A stretch of 64,000 bases of DNA from Methanosphaerula palustris E1-9c. Lineage in GTDB: Archaea; Halobacteriota; Methanomicrobia; Methanomicrobiales; Methanospirillaceae. Below, in pieces: positions 1 to 7,753 of this stretch; the stretch's first letter is position 1; the number at the start of each line of letters is the position of its first letter. The translations under genes were made by a program, and so were the position numbers. The stretch spans positions 1,302,001 through 1,366,000 of the forward strand of contig NC_011832.1 in assembly GCF_000021965.1 (NCBI RefSeq), given 5' to 3'. The notes below the pieces were generated by a model that did not search any database, had not been told where the DNA came from, and saw only the letters and a list, made by a program, of their open reading frames with translations.

Positions 1-303
1 GTGGACAGCACCGGCAATGTCTATGTCGCCGACTACGGCAACAACCGGATCCAGAAGTTCGCTCCTGCCGGCACGACCCCGGTGGTGATCGTCCCTGGCG
101 GGTCAGCCATCCCGCACGACCTCAACAATGACGGGCTCTATGAGGACGTCAATGGCAACGGGGTCCTCGACTTCGACGACGTGGTCCTCTTCTTCGACCA
201 GATGGATTGGATCGCCACAAATGAACCGGTCAGTGCGTTCGACTTCAACAAGAACGGCCAGATCGATTTCAATGATATCGTTATCCTGTTCAACGAACTC
301 TAG
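1..303 (+). CDS. NHL-repeat protein with dockerin-like C-terminus (3' part)
   Basis: Only the last 100 residues are in the window; the frame is open at base 1, so the gene begins upstream. The first visible segment (NVYVADYGNNRIQKF) is one NHL-type beta-propeller repeat. It is followed by two calcium-loop motifs, DLNNDGLYED and FDFNKNGQIDFND, separated by about 40 residues, which is how a type I dockerin-like module looks. Such C-terminal modules are common on secreted or cell-surface proteins of Methanomicrobiales, so an extracellular location is inferred. The true start, any signal peptide and the number of NHL repeats cannot be seen. Confidence 0.75.
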   Translation: MDSTGNVYVADYGNNRIQKFAPAGTTPVVIVPGGSAIPHDLNNDGLYEDVNGNGVLDFDDVVLFFDQMDWIATNEPVSAFDFNKNGQIDFNDIVILFNEL

Positions 304-455
304 GGATTGAAATGGATCCCTCCCTGGATTCCGGGGGGAGCAAGCGGACTCAAACTTATAATTGGGAAAAACACAGTCCCCTCGATTGGAATGTCAGTGT
401 TCGCCGGTAATGATCGTCAATTATAGTTGAAAAGATATTATCAAGGTGAAAACGA

Positions 456-1070
456 ATGAAAAGCCAATCAGAGCAGAAAGAATCTCAGTCAAAGTGGTCG
501 GCAGCAGATCTTTGCCTGCCGATCTACCTCGATCAACTCATCGTCTTTGATATGCTGGCGGTTCTTGAAAGAATTGTTAAATTAATGGAATTGGCGAAAG
601 TGTTCCAGAATCCTTCAACGACACAAGCGGTGCCCAAAAGAGGGAAAATCAGTAATAATCAGCATCCCTCTATCGCCAATCCTCAGGAAGAAATGTATCA
701 GCAGTTAAGAAATTTTCACGAACAGATGACTAAGTCTGATTCCATTGAAGTTAAGGGAAAAAGTGTTATCTCTCCAGAAATAAGCGTTGTAATTTCAATG
801 AATCGCAATTCATTCGTAAAAAATGAGTCTGAGTTTATTGGAAATATTTTCACAATCTTTGGTAAAGTAGCTAATGTTATCACATCCAATGAGAATGGCA
901 GCATTAACCTCCTATCACGGACACCACTTGCCGGCTTCAATAACAGTGAAATCCAGAAAATGTTCAATAGATTCGATGAAGCAAAGGAAAAGGGTATTGA
1001 TCTTCCAGAAGTTATTACTGAAGTCGAAGGGCCAGCTTTGCAGATAATCCCAATCGCTGCATTTCTATAA
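456..1070 (+). CDS. Hypothetical protein, AT-rich gene (possibly DUF6414-like)
   Basis: A 204-residue soluble protein with no signal peptide or membrane segment. Residues about 20-40 read LCLPIYLDQLIVFDMLAVLE, which reminds me of the N-terminal motif of DUF6414-type proteins; this is a recollection, not a search result. The rest is predicted alpha/beta with no catalytic motif I know. An AAGGTGAA ribosome binding site sits just before the ATG, supporting the start. Base composition is clearly AT-richer than the dockerin gene before it and the transporter after it, suggesting transfer. The function is unknown; DUF6414-like proteins often occur in defence or mobile contexts, but nothing else here shows such a context. 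Confidence 0.6.
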   Translation: MKSQSEQKESQSKWSAADLCLPIYLDQLIVFDMLAVLERIVKLMELAKVFQNPSTTQAVPKRGKISNNQHPSIANPQEEMYQQLRNFHEQMTKSDSIEVKGKSVISPEISVVISMNRNSFVKNESEFIGNIFTIFGKVANVITSNENGSINLLSRTPLAGFNNSEIQKMFNRFDEAKEKGIDLPEVITEVEGPALQIIPIAAFL

Positions 1071-1984
1071 ATATTACCTCATTTTTTAGTAATGTGAGAG
1101 ATCAACCATTGAATCCACTCCATACCTCGATGAACCAAAGATTGGGATTCGGTTCAATCTATAGATGAAACATAACTAATACCATCGTAACGAGGTGCTG
1201 ATCACGAAGAGGAACTTATATCACGGAGTATGGATTCTTTCAGTTCCATGTTCGACAACGTCCCAAACTCTGGGTTGTGAGTGCTGTTGATCTGGATTCG
1301 CCGGCTGAAGCAGATTCATTCTGGTTCATTTATGGTACGGTCAGAATTGACCTTTTTTTCGTCCGGATCTCCTGGTTGAATTCAAGATTTTTTCACAACA
1401 CGTCCGGCACGCTACCAACCTCATCCAGCATCGACCGGCCCGGTCCCGACCGACCCACATCTACAGATAGGACCGTCGACGCGATTGTCTTCGTCGTCCG
1501 GATCCCACTGATCCTCATCGACAACCGGATGAAGACAGCGGGAGCAGATCCTCTCGCCTCGTCGTCGAGAACGAGCCGGCATCCCCCCTGAGCGATCAGC
1601 CGGCCGCCCAGACCATCAGCTTGATAGCGCTCTCCGGGAGGCCGTGCATACCTGCGCTTTGAGAACGGGCACCACCATGATCCGATCAAAGTACGTGACA
1701 GCCCATGAGATCGATGGCACCGATGTGATCATCATATTCAAAGAGCCGGCCGGTTTTCAGTCATCGAATGAAGAGATCTGTGCCGGGTATGATGCATGAG
1801 AACGACAATGAGAGGTATAACCAGAAATCAGAACAGAATGGTCGAACGCTTCTTCGGGAGGTTACGAGAATCACCGGTCGGTTTTTCGTTTCGAAGATTG
1901 TAGTGGCCAAAACAACGATACAGGGATATTTTAAGAAGGAAAAAAGCTAATGGGAACCAGTCAAAGGCGTAGCGAGGTGACTGA
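1071..1984. other. Gene-poor stretch, no supported gene
   Basis: About 900 bases with only short ORFs (up to 104 codons at 1277-1591 and 60 codons at 1768-1950) that have no ribosome binding site, no recognisable motif and skewed composition. On the minus strand at about 1285-1195 a short coding-like stretch (HNPEFGTLSNMELKESIL) ends in a stop and could be the tail of a decayed gene. The segment 1390-1620 is GC-rich and rich in GTCGA/CCGG words, but I cannot assign it. Confidence 0.4.
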
Positions 1985-2122
1985 ATGCCAACAAGTAAGA
2001 AACAGATGGTAAAATTGAATCAGGTGAAGAAGGCTAAGGCAGAAGAACTCTCGAAGCAGGCTGCTGCGGGTAGTGATGCCGCCAAGAAGAAACTGAAGAA
2101 ACTCGAAAAAAAGCTCAAGTGA
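1985..2122 (+). CDS. Small lysine-rich basic protein, 45 residues
   Basis: A short ORF of 45 residues beginning MPTSKKQMVKLNQVKKAKAE and ending EKKLK. Fifteen of its residues are lysine, there is no arginine, and the whole chain is predicted helical with Ala/Lys/Glu periodicity, so it could form a basic coiled coil or bind nucleic acid. A strong Shine-Dalgarno sequence (GAGGTGA, 1973-1979) lies five bases before the ATG, and a GC-rich segment with a T-run follows the stop, which supports it as a real gene. Its role is unknown. It lies alone between gene-poor stretches, so neighbours give no clue. Confidence 0.6.
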   Translation: MPTSKKQMVKLNQVKKAKAEELSKQAAAGSDAAKKKLKKLEKKLK

Positions 2123-2640
2123 TCTCCCGGGAAGCTGCCTCCCTCATTTTTATGGGTCTCTGCGGCTTTCGGTGGGAGACGTTTTATACATAATTTCCTT
2201 TTCTCGATAGTGAGCACCACATATAATTGAACTTCATCAATTCCTTCATGATTCGGGGAGATCTGCTCGAAGTGTATTCCCTGAACTCATCTCTAAACTC
2301 TCCAAAGAGGATACACAGGCGATGATGATCAGCCCTCGAAATGATACTTTGAGTCGTTCCTATCCGGGTGAGATCGTTCTGAATGCCTTGATCCAGTTAA
2401 AGATCTGATCATAACTCCCCTGAGTACTGAGGAACAGGTGAAATCCGGATAGAGCAGATGCGATCGCATCCTGGATTATTGCTGGTGCCGTCATGATCAA
2501 CCCGGGCATGAGGTGTGAACCCAAAAGCGCCCTTCGGGGGATTTTTGTCGACCGGCATCGATGGCCTGGAAGAATATCTGGAACTCAACACAATGGTGGA
2601 GTGCAACGGTGGAAATAAAAGATCTGGACTCTTCCTTATT
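2123..2640. other. Intergenic region without recognised gene
   Basis: About 500 bases with stops in all frames at short spacing. It has a T-rich segment after the small lysine-rich gene and short minus-strand ORFs of about 65 codons at 2409-2694 with no ribosome binding site or motif. I see no RNA gene or repeat in it. Confidence 0.5.
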
Positions 2641-2645
2641 ACAGA

Positions 2646-2683
2646 ATATATTTCTATTTAACCCGGAAATTGCACATTCCGGG
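2646..2683 (+). promoter_or_regulatory. TATA element and inverted-repeat operator before the MFS exporter
   Basis: An AT-rich TATA-like element (AATATATTT, about 2646-2654) is followed by a perfect 7-base inverted repeat CCCGGAA-N8-TTCCGGG at 2662-2683. The repeat ends 47 bases before the exporter start codon and lies just downstream of the TATA element, the place where an archaeal repressor would block RNA polymerase. No cognate regulator gene adjoins it. Confidence 0.45.
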
Positions 2684-2730
2684 CAATACCTCATTCACCA
2701 TTACACAACCCCCATAACGATCTGATAACC

Positions 2731-4149
2731 ATGATAGAAACCAGGGATTCCAATCAACCAGACCTCCCTCCACTCGGATACAACACCCGGCATATCATCC
2801 TCGCGATTGTCCTCGTCGGTTTATTCATGTGCGTGCTCGACGTCCAGATCGTTGCGATCGCTCTGCCTACCCTTATGCAATCTCTCGGTGCAGGGATCGG
2901 AGAAGTCCAGTGGATCGCAACCGGATACGTGATTGTGGTCCTTGCCACCGTGCTGCTCTTCGGATCGCTCTCCCATTCTCTGGGCAACGGAAGACTCTTC
3001 AAGGCAGGGCTCCTGCTCTTCACCCTCAGTTCTCTGGGTTGCGGTCTTTCCCAATCGATCCCGGAACTGATCCTCTTCCGGATTCTCCAGGCGGTGGGGG
3101 CATCGATGCTGATGGGTGTCTCTGTGGCAATCATCATACAGGTCTTCCCTCCGGGCGAACAGGGCCGGGCAATGGGATATTATACCGCCGTGATCGCGCT
3201 CGGCCTGATCGTCGGCCCCAGTGCCGGAGGGTTTATCGTCGACCTCCTCAGCTGGCCGTTCATCTTCCTTGTCAATGTGCCGATCGGCCTTGTCCTCCTC
3301 GTCTGTACTCTGCGATACCTCACGGTCGACAGGGATCCGCCGGCCGTTCAGCACTTTGACTACCACGGGGCATTCTTCCTCATCGGTCTGATGGCGTCGC
3401 TTTCCCTCGCCCTGAACACGCTCTCGAACCCTCCGATCCGACTGGATTTTTTCGGCATCTGGTCCGGCATCTTCCTTCTCCTGCTCATCGCATTTGTTGC
3501 GCGTGAACGGTCCGTGGACAACCCGATCCTTCCGATAACGATCTTCTGCAAACGGTCGTTTCTCCTACCGACAATAAGCCTGATCCTGTACATCATGGCA
3601 GTTTTCCTCCTTCTGACGATCCAGCCGTTCTACTTTGAGTACGTGATGGGTCTCCGGCCATCGCATATCGGTCTCATTGCCCTGATCCTGCCACTCTCGA
3701 TGTTGTTTGCCTCTCCAGTCTTTGGCTGGTTGTACGATCGGTACCGGTCGTCGCGATATCCGTTCATAGGGATTGTGATCGTGGGTAGTGCATTCCTTGG
3801 ATGCGGCGCTGCATTCTCCTGCATGGACTTCGGACTGATTATTGCCCTATTCATCATCGGCGGAATATCCCGTTCAATCTATCAGGGACCCAACAGTATC
3901 GAGATCATGACAGCACTCCCGCCGGCACAGCAGGGAATCGGTTCGAGTCTTCTCACTGCTCTCCAGTATCTCGGTATCCTGCTGGGGATCTCGTTCGCGA
4001 CCTTCCTCATGACCGCCCAACTGGATGTGGCCGGCTATAGTGAGTTGACCGATGCCGGCCCGACGTTCCTCGCGGCGATCTTCGGGAACTGTTTGTACAT
4101 TGCCGGTCTTCTCTGCCTGGCTGGGGCTGTCTGTGAGTATAAAGTCTGA
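2731..4149 (+). CDS. MFS drug exporter, DHA2 (EmrB/QacA-like) family
   Basis: A 472-residue integral membrane protein with about 14 hydrophobic segments, the count typical of DHA2 proton-coupled drug exporters; the length also fits. The N-terminal helix carries the family signature around residues 25-60 (VLDVQIVAIALPTL then GEVQWIATGYVI), where the acidic residue in helix 1 and the W-x-x-x-x-Y pattern are conserved. Helix 5 has the antiporter motif GPSAGGFIVD near residue 162. It would export toxic hydrophobic compounds using the ion gradient; the substrate cannot be told. It stands alone on this strand, with an inverted-repeat operator upstream, so substrate-induced expression is possible. 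Bacterial-type family, plausibly acquired. Confidence 0.9.
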   Translation: MIETRDSNQPDLPPLGYNTRHIILAIVLVGLFMCVLDVQIVAIALPTLMQSLGAGIGEVQWIATGYVIVVLATVLLFGSLSHSLGNGRLFKAGLLLFTLSSLGCGLSQSIPELILFRILQAVGASMLMGVSVAIIIQVFPPGEQGRAMGYYTAVIALGLIVGPSAGGFIVDLLSWPFIFLVNVPIGLVLLVCTLRYLTVDRDPPAVQHFDYHGAFFLIGLMASLSLALNTLSNPPIRLDFFGIWSGIFLLLLIAFVARERSVDNPILPITIFCKRSFLLPTISLILYIMAVFLLLTIQPFYFEYVMGLRPSHIGLIALILPLSMLFASPVFGWLYDRYRSSRYPFIGIVIVGSAFLGCGAAFSCMDFGLIIALFIIGGISRSIYQGPNSIEIMTALPPAQQGIGSSLLTALQYLGILLGISFATFLMTAQLDVAGYSELTDAGPTFLAAIFGNCLYIAGLLCLAGAVCEYKV

Positions 4150-4530
4150 ATGGATTTTTTTACCTCCCGTACATTATAATTTGGAGAAGTAAGCATCCAG
4201 AAAATTTATTGAGCTTTGATTCCGGGATAACTGCGCCGGAGTATCGTCGTTCGTTCGTCTGGTGGATCGCCGGCAAGGTGGCGTCTCTGCTGGGTTGACG
4301 GTGAAAAATTGTGAACGCCATGATTTCGACGCCAGGGGAGGCGGACATCGCTGCCATCGATTGCAGCGATCTCCCTGATTTCGGTGGCAGGACGCACGGT
4401 TCTGGTGTGTTTTCGGGACCAATCATTAGTCGACACTTATGGTACCGTTCATTTTTATTCAGTCCTGTCAACGCACCAGCACCGACACGGTCCGAACCAT
4501 CCACCCGGACGCTGTGTGCATCATTTCGGT
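4150..4530. other. Convergent intergenic region with a short hairpin
   Basis: About 380 bases between the exporter and the convergent GMC oxidoreductase gene. T-rich tracts just after 4150 could end exporter transcription. A perfect 8-base inverted repeat ATCGCTGC-N8-GCAGCGAT lies at 4347-4370. The overlapping short ORFs on both strands show no motif or ribosome binding site. I see no gene here. Confidence 0.4.
4347..4370. repeat. Perfect inverted repeat (8-8-8)
   Basis: ATCGCTGC and its reverse complement GCAGCGAT flank an 8-base spacer. It lies in the middle of the convergent gap with no adjacent T-run, so it is not an obvious intrinsic terminator. Its role is unknown. Confidence 0.5.
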
Positions 4531-6165
4531 TTATGAACGCTGGTACGGTCGATCTGTTTCTGACTGGATGATCTGAGCGGCCATCTCACCGATGTAGGTC
4601 ACCGGCGCCATGGTATGCCCGCGATTCACCTGCGGCATGATAGACGCATCCGCAACACGCAGCCCTTCCACGCCACGGACCCGCAGATGGGAATCCACCA
4701 CAGCCATGGGGTCTTTTTCGAGATCGCCGATACGAGCGGTGCCCACCGGATGGAATACGGTGCTTGCTTCATTGCGAATGAAGGCTTCGATATCAGCGTC
4801 GCTTGCGTCCAGGGCGGGATGCACCATCTCCGTATAGGGTGAAAGGGCTGTGGTTTGGGTGAGCTGCAATGCATAACGAATGCCTTTGATAAACCTCTTC
4901 ATATCAGACGGGTCGTCGAAGTAGTTCGGATCGATGAGGGGCTTGTCATGCGGGTCCCCCGAAGCCAGCAGGACAGTTCCCCTGCTCTTCGGTATCATAA
5001 GAATCACCGGGAAGGAGTATCCGCTTCTTTCGGCGATATTTTCCACTCCTGCGAACTCTTTTTCAGAACCATTCGCGGTATGGACATACTGCAGAATCAT
5101 TTCAAAGTCCGGACCGGTGTGGGTTCCATCGCTGGATACCAGACCGGCCGCCGGGCCGGGATAGTAACAGGCAGGCCCGGTCTGCTCTTTTCGCCACTGC
5201 GCCAGAGACTCATCGCTGATAGGGTTGAAATGAGTATCTGGAATGGGTACAGAAGAGAGGGCCCGGACGTTGACCATCAGATGATCGTTGAGGTTTTCGC
5301 CGACACCCGGAACATCTGCAACCACCGGTATGCCGTGCCTGGCCAGTTCCTTTTTGGGCCCGACTCCTGATAATTTCAGGATCTGTGCCGTGTTGAAACT
5401 GCCCGCCGAAAGAATGACCTCGGCACGCGCCTCGACCTGCTGCAGTTCGCCCTTATATTCGACTTCGACGCCTACCGCCCGGTTTTCTTTAAAGATAACT
5501 TTTCGGACAAAGGTGTCGGTCTGAACGGTCAGGTTGGGCCTTTTGCGGACTTCTTCGGACAAATAACTGTCGGCAGGGGTGTGCCGGACCCTGTTGATGT
5601 AATCTTTCTGGACGATATCCGCACAATACGGATCTTCAGCCTGAAAATCTCCGATGTCGCCAAACCCGGCTTCTTTAAACGCGTCAAACTGGGTCTGAGT
5701 AAATTCTGACGGATATGCTGAATCTTCCAGATGTACCATGCCGCCCTTTCCCCGGTACCTGGTCGGTCCTAGATCAGTATCCTCAATTTTTTGGAACATC
5801 TTCAGTGCCTTTTCATAATTCCAACCCTTGGCGCCCTGCTGCTCCCAAAAATCGTAGTCTTCCCTGGTCCCCCTCATCCAGAATCCGACGTTGATTGCCG
5901 AAGATCCCCCGACAACACGACCCCGGGGAGCGTAGATCTTCCGGTTGTTTAAGCCCTTTTGCGGTTCAGTCTCATACTGCCAGTCGTAATCGGTCCCCCA
6001 AACCTTAAAGAAGGCTCCCGGTGCCCGGGAGATATCGTTGATATTCTCCCCACCTGCCTCCAGCAATAGAACGGAGACATGGGGGTCTTCACTCAGTCTG
6101 GATGCTACGATCGGTCCGGATGTACCGGCCCCTACAATGATATAGTCGTAAATCTGCTTCATCAT
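4531..6165 (-). CDS. GMC-family flavoprotein oxidoreductase (choline/alcohol dehydrogenase-like)
   Basis: About 544 residues, matching the usual 530-560 of glucose-methanol-choline oxidoreductases. The chain opens with the FAD-binding Rossmann motif DYIIVGAGTSGPIVASRL and the ribose-binding LLLEAGG. The first GMC signature is RGRVVGGSSAINVGFWMRG near residue 80, and the C-terminal catalytic region has HPVGTARIG and NRGHTMAP, giving a His-His active-site pair. It would oxidise an alcohol or polyol; the substrate is unknown. An earlier in-frame ATG at 6258 exists, but the ATG at 6165 follows a GAAGGATC ribosome binding site and places the GxGxxG motif normally. The family is rare in methanogens and looks acquired from bacteria. 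Its neighbours are a TrmB-like regulator and iron-sulfur proteins. Confidence 0.88.
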   Translation of the reverse strand: MMKQIYDYIIVGAGTSGPIVASRLSEDPHVSVLLLEAGGENINDISRAPGAFFKVWGTDYDWQYETEPQKGLNNRKIYAPRGRVVGGSSAINVGFWMRGTREDYDFWEQQGAKGWNYEKALKMFQKIEDTDLGPTRYRGKGGMVHLEDSAYPSEFTQTQFDAFKEAGFGDIGDFQAEDPYCADIVQKDYINRVRHTPADSYLSEEVRKRPNLTVQTDTFVRKVIFKENRAVGVEVEYKGELQQVEARAEVILSAGSFNTAQILKLSGVGPKKELARHGIPVVADVPGVGENLNDHLMVNVRALSSVPIPDTHFNPISDESLAQWRKEQTGPACYYPGPAAGLVSSDGTHTGPDFEMILQYVHTANGSEKEFAGVENIAERSGYSFPVILMIPKSRGTVLLASGDPHDKPLIDPNYFDDPSDMKRFIKGIRYALQLTQTTALSPYTEMVHPALDASDADIEAFIRNEASTVFHPVGTARIGDLEKDPMAVVDSHLRVRGVEGLRVADASIMPQVNRGHTMAPVTYIGEMAAQIIQSETDRPYQRS

Positions 6166-6706
6166 CGATCCTTCTTTCTTCTGCATGATTGAGTAGTGGT
6201 AGCGTCTCCAGGGTACAGTAGGTTCTTTCTTATCTACGGTTGATGGTGAATTTTTCACCTCAGAAGAATTTTTATTCCAACTTCAGACGCACCAGAACCC
6301 ATCTGACACACTGGACCGCCAGGTTTTTCCTTCTCGCTGGAGAAGACAACCCTTCTTTGTGGATCGTCTGGGTTGAACATAATATTTTTGTAACTTATAC
6401 GTGGGTATATGTCACAGTCAAACGAATGCAACGCCGGTTTCATCCTTGTTCTCGCGGATGTTTCGCTCGCAGCAGACTCCGATCCATGGGTACGTTTCCA
6501 AAGGTTCTGTTGACTCGGCGAGGGATTGAGATTTTTTCAGGTGTTGCAATATTGATCCTATCCCAACTCGTTACCAGAGCAGGTAACTCTGGACAAATGT
6601 CTTATCATAACGCTGCCTGGAGTTGTACTGTCTCATGAGCAATCAGACCGAAAGCGAGCAAAAAACTATAGTACCAGGTTATTTTAAGAGAAAAGCCGGT
6701 GCTGTT
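6166..6706. other. Upstream region of the GMC gene, no supported gene
   Basis: About 540 bases between the GMC gene and the stem-loop behind the TrmB-like gene. A 132-codon plus-strand ORF (6240-6638) lacks a ribosome binding site and any motif, so I do not call it. The AT-rich segment 6378-6420 contains TATA-like sequence on both strands and a motif shared with the TrmB-like promoter. Confidence 0.4.
6385..6411. promoter_or_regulatory. Candidate operator/promoter shared with the TrmB-like gene
   Basis: The plus strand reads TTTTTGTAACTTATACGTGG followed by GTATATG. The minus strand at 7624-7597, just before the TrmB-like start, reads TTTTGTAACTTATATACGGG followed by TAAATG. The identical TTTTGTAACTTATA core plus a following CG/GGGTA segment at both places suggests a common binding site, plausibly for the TrmB-like protein. 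Here it lies about 220 bases upstream of the GMC start codon. Confidence 0.4.
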
Positions 6707-6780
6707 GCGTTAACGGGACTTAATAAAAATGATCTCGTGATAACAGATCATTGTTGATTATTTTAAAGTCCCGACAACGC
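6707..6780. repeat. Nested imperfect palindrome (stem-loop) behind the TrmB-like gene
   Basis: The outer arms are GCGTT-aa-CGGGACTT (6707-6721) and AAGTCCCG-ac-AACGC (6766-6780). The inner arms are a perfect 8-base inverted repeat, AATGATCT and AGATCATT (6728-6735 and 6745-6752). The element ends ten bases from the stop codon of the TrmB-like gene on the minus strand. It may act as a transcript 3'-end structure or be a small non-autonomous mobile element; no flanking target duplication is evident. Confidence 0.5.
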
Positions 6781-6790
6781 GACAGAACCG

Positions 6791-7579
6791 TTATGGAGAA
6801 TTCCCGGTCCATTCAGGGTTAGCCCACATAATGTTGAAGGCATTATTGATGGCTTTCGTCACCATCTCGTTCTCGATCCAGAGCGCGACCAGGTTGCCCT
6901 GATCCACCGACTCTTCTTCAGACATCGGGAACATCATCAGCATCTCCTTGCTGTCAATCGTGAGGGTCCGGATGAATGGTTCAGGGGCTATCTGGAAGTC
7001 CTTTGTCAACCGGGAAAAGGATTCGCGGACATCGAGAATATTCTCCTTCGTACGCACCGGGTTGTTCGACGAGATACGGAGAATGACGCCTCTTCGTTTT
7101 GCAGCGTCGAGCTGCTGCTTGATCGGTTCGAGTTCCTCCGGGTAATACAGGGTGCCAAACAGATAGAGGCTCGTCCTTGCCCGCCTCATCATATCAGCCG
7201 TTTTTATTGCAATATTGCCAATACCCCGTACAATATTGGTCTTGGGGAGATATGCCTCTGTCCGTTTCTCGTAGGTCATGGTAAACTCGTTGGCCATCTG
7301 ATCGATATCGGCAAGGAGGGCAGACTTTCGGCTGCCGATAGCATCGCCGGGACAGACCGGCGTGATCTTTCCGGGTCTCCCCTTCTCGACGGTGATCCAG
7401 TGCTGGCGTTCAAGTCGCTTGATGGTATCGTAGATCTTGGTGCGGGGGATCCCGGCCTCTTCGGCAAGAGTAAACGGGGTCGTACTTCCGATCTGAGCCA
7501 GGACTGCGTAGGCTTTTGCCTCGTATGTGGTCAACCCCAGGGTCTGGAGCAGTGTGATCGTCTTCTGGTCAATGGTCAT
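6791..7579 (-). CDS. TrmB-family transcriptional regulator
   Basis: About 262 residues. The N-terminal 80 residues form a TrmB winged helix: LLQTLGLTTYEAKAYAVL, then a recognition helix around AEEAGIPRTKIYDTIKRLE, matching sugar-responsive TrmB/TrmBL regulators. The C-terminal two thirds is a ligand-binding region of the kind seen in short TrmB proteins (LYLFGTLYYPEELEPIKQQL and following). The frame extends upstream to 7645, but the ATG at 7579 begins the conserved part and lies about 30 bases from a TATA element, so the mRNA is probably nearly leaderless. The promoter shares a motif with the region upstream of the GMC gene, which suggests autoregulation and control of that oxidoreductase. 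Confidence 0.85.
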   Translation of the reverse strand: MTIDQKTITLLQTLGLTTYEAKAYAVLAQIGSTTPFTLAEEAGIPRTKIYDTIKRLERQHWITVEKGRPGKITPVCPGDAIGSRKSALLADIDQMANEFTMTYEKRTEAYLPKTNIVRGIGNIAIKTADMMRRARTSLYLFGTLYYPEELEPIKQQLDAAKRRGVILRISSNNPVRTKENILDVRESFSRLTKDFQIAPEPFIRTLTIDSKEMLMMFPMSEEESVDQGNLVALWIENEMVTKAINNAFNIMWANPEWTGNSP

Positions 7580-7596
7580 TGTACGATGTATTACAC

Positions 7597-7624
7597 CATT
7601 TACCCGTATATAAGTTACAAAATA
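7597..7624 (-). promoter_or_regulatory. TATA element and candidate autoregulatory site of the TrmB-like gene
   Basis: Read on the minus strand this is TATTTTGTAACTTATATACG followed by GGTAAATG. The TTATATAC segment is a good archaeal TATA box 25-30 bases before the ATG at 7579. The surrounding sequence is repeated near 6385-6411. The plus strand also contains GTATATAAG, so it could serve divergent transcription toward the CDGSH gene. Confidence 0.5.
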
Positions 7625-7672
7625 ATTAATAGTCCCCATGGCCATTCACGATCGTAAAAAGGTGAAGAACCA

Positions 7673-7747
7673 TTGTTCGTAGAAGAAAATATGTGTCTCA
7701 TGCAGATGCTGGACGATACCGAAAACGCCCAAGGCTGGGCACAGTAG
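7673..7747 (+). CDS. Possible 24-residue leader peptide before the CDGSH gene
   Basis: A TTG-started ORF of 24 codons (peptide tail MLDDTENAQGWAQ). It is preceded at ideal distance by AAAGGTGAAG (GGTGA at 7661-7665), and its stop lies six bases before the ATG of the CDGSH gene, which has no good ribosome binding site of its own. Translation of this short ORF could feed ribosomes to the next gene. It may instead be the decayed N-terminus of a former gene; the peptide itself is not recognised. Confidence 0.35.
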   Translation: MFVEENMCLMQMLDDTENAQGWAQ

Positions 7748-7753
7748 CATACC

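Noticed and set aside
1277-1591. 104-codon ORF in the gene-poor stretch
   Set aside because: Low-complexity Ser/Arg/Pro translation, no ribosome binding site, and an equally long ORF on the other strand.
2821-3366. 181-codon minus-strand ORF opposite the exporter
   Set aside because: Charged, repetitive translation typical of an antisense frame of a membrane protein gene.
6240-6638. 132-codon plus-strand ORF upstream of the GMC gene
   Set aside because: No ribosome binding site, no motif, and it overlaps the region that should contain the GMC promoter.
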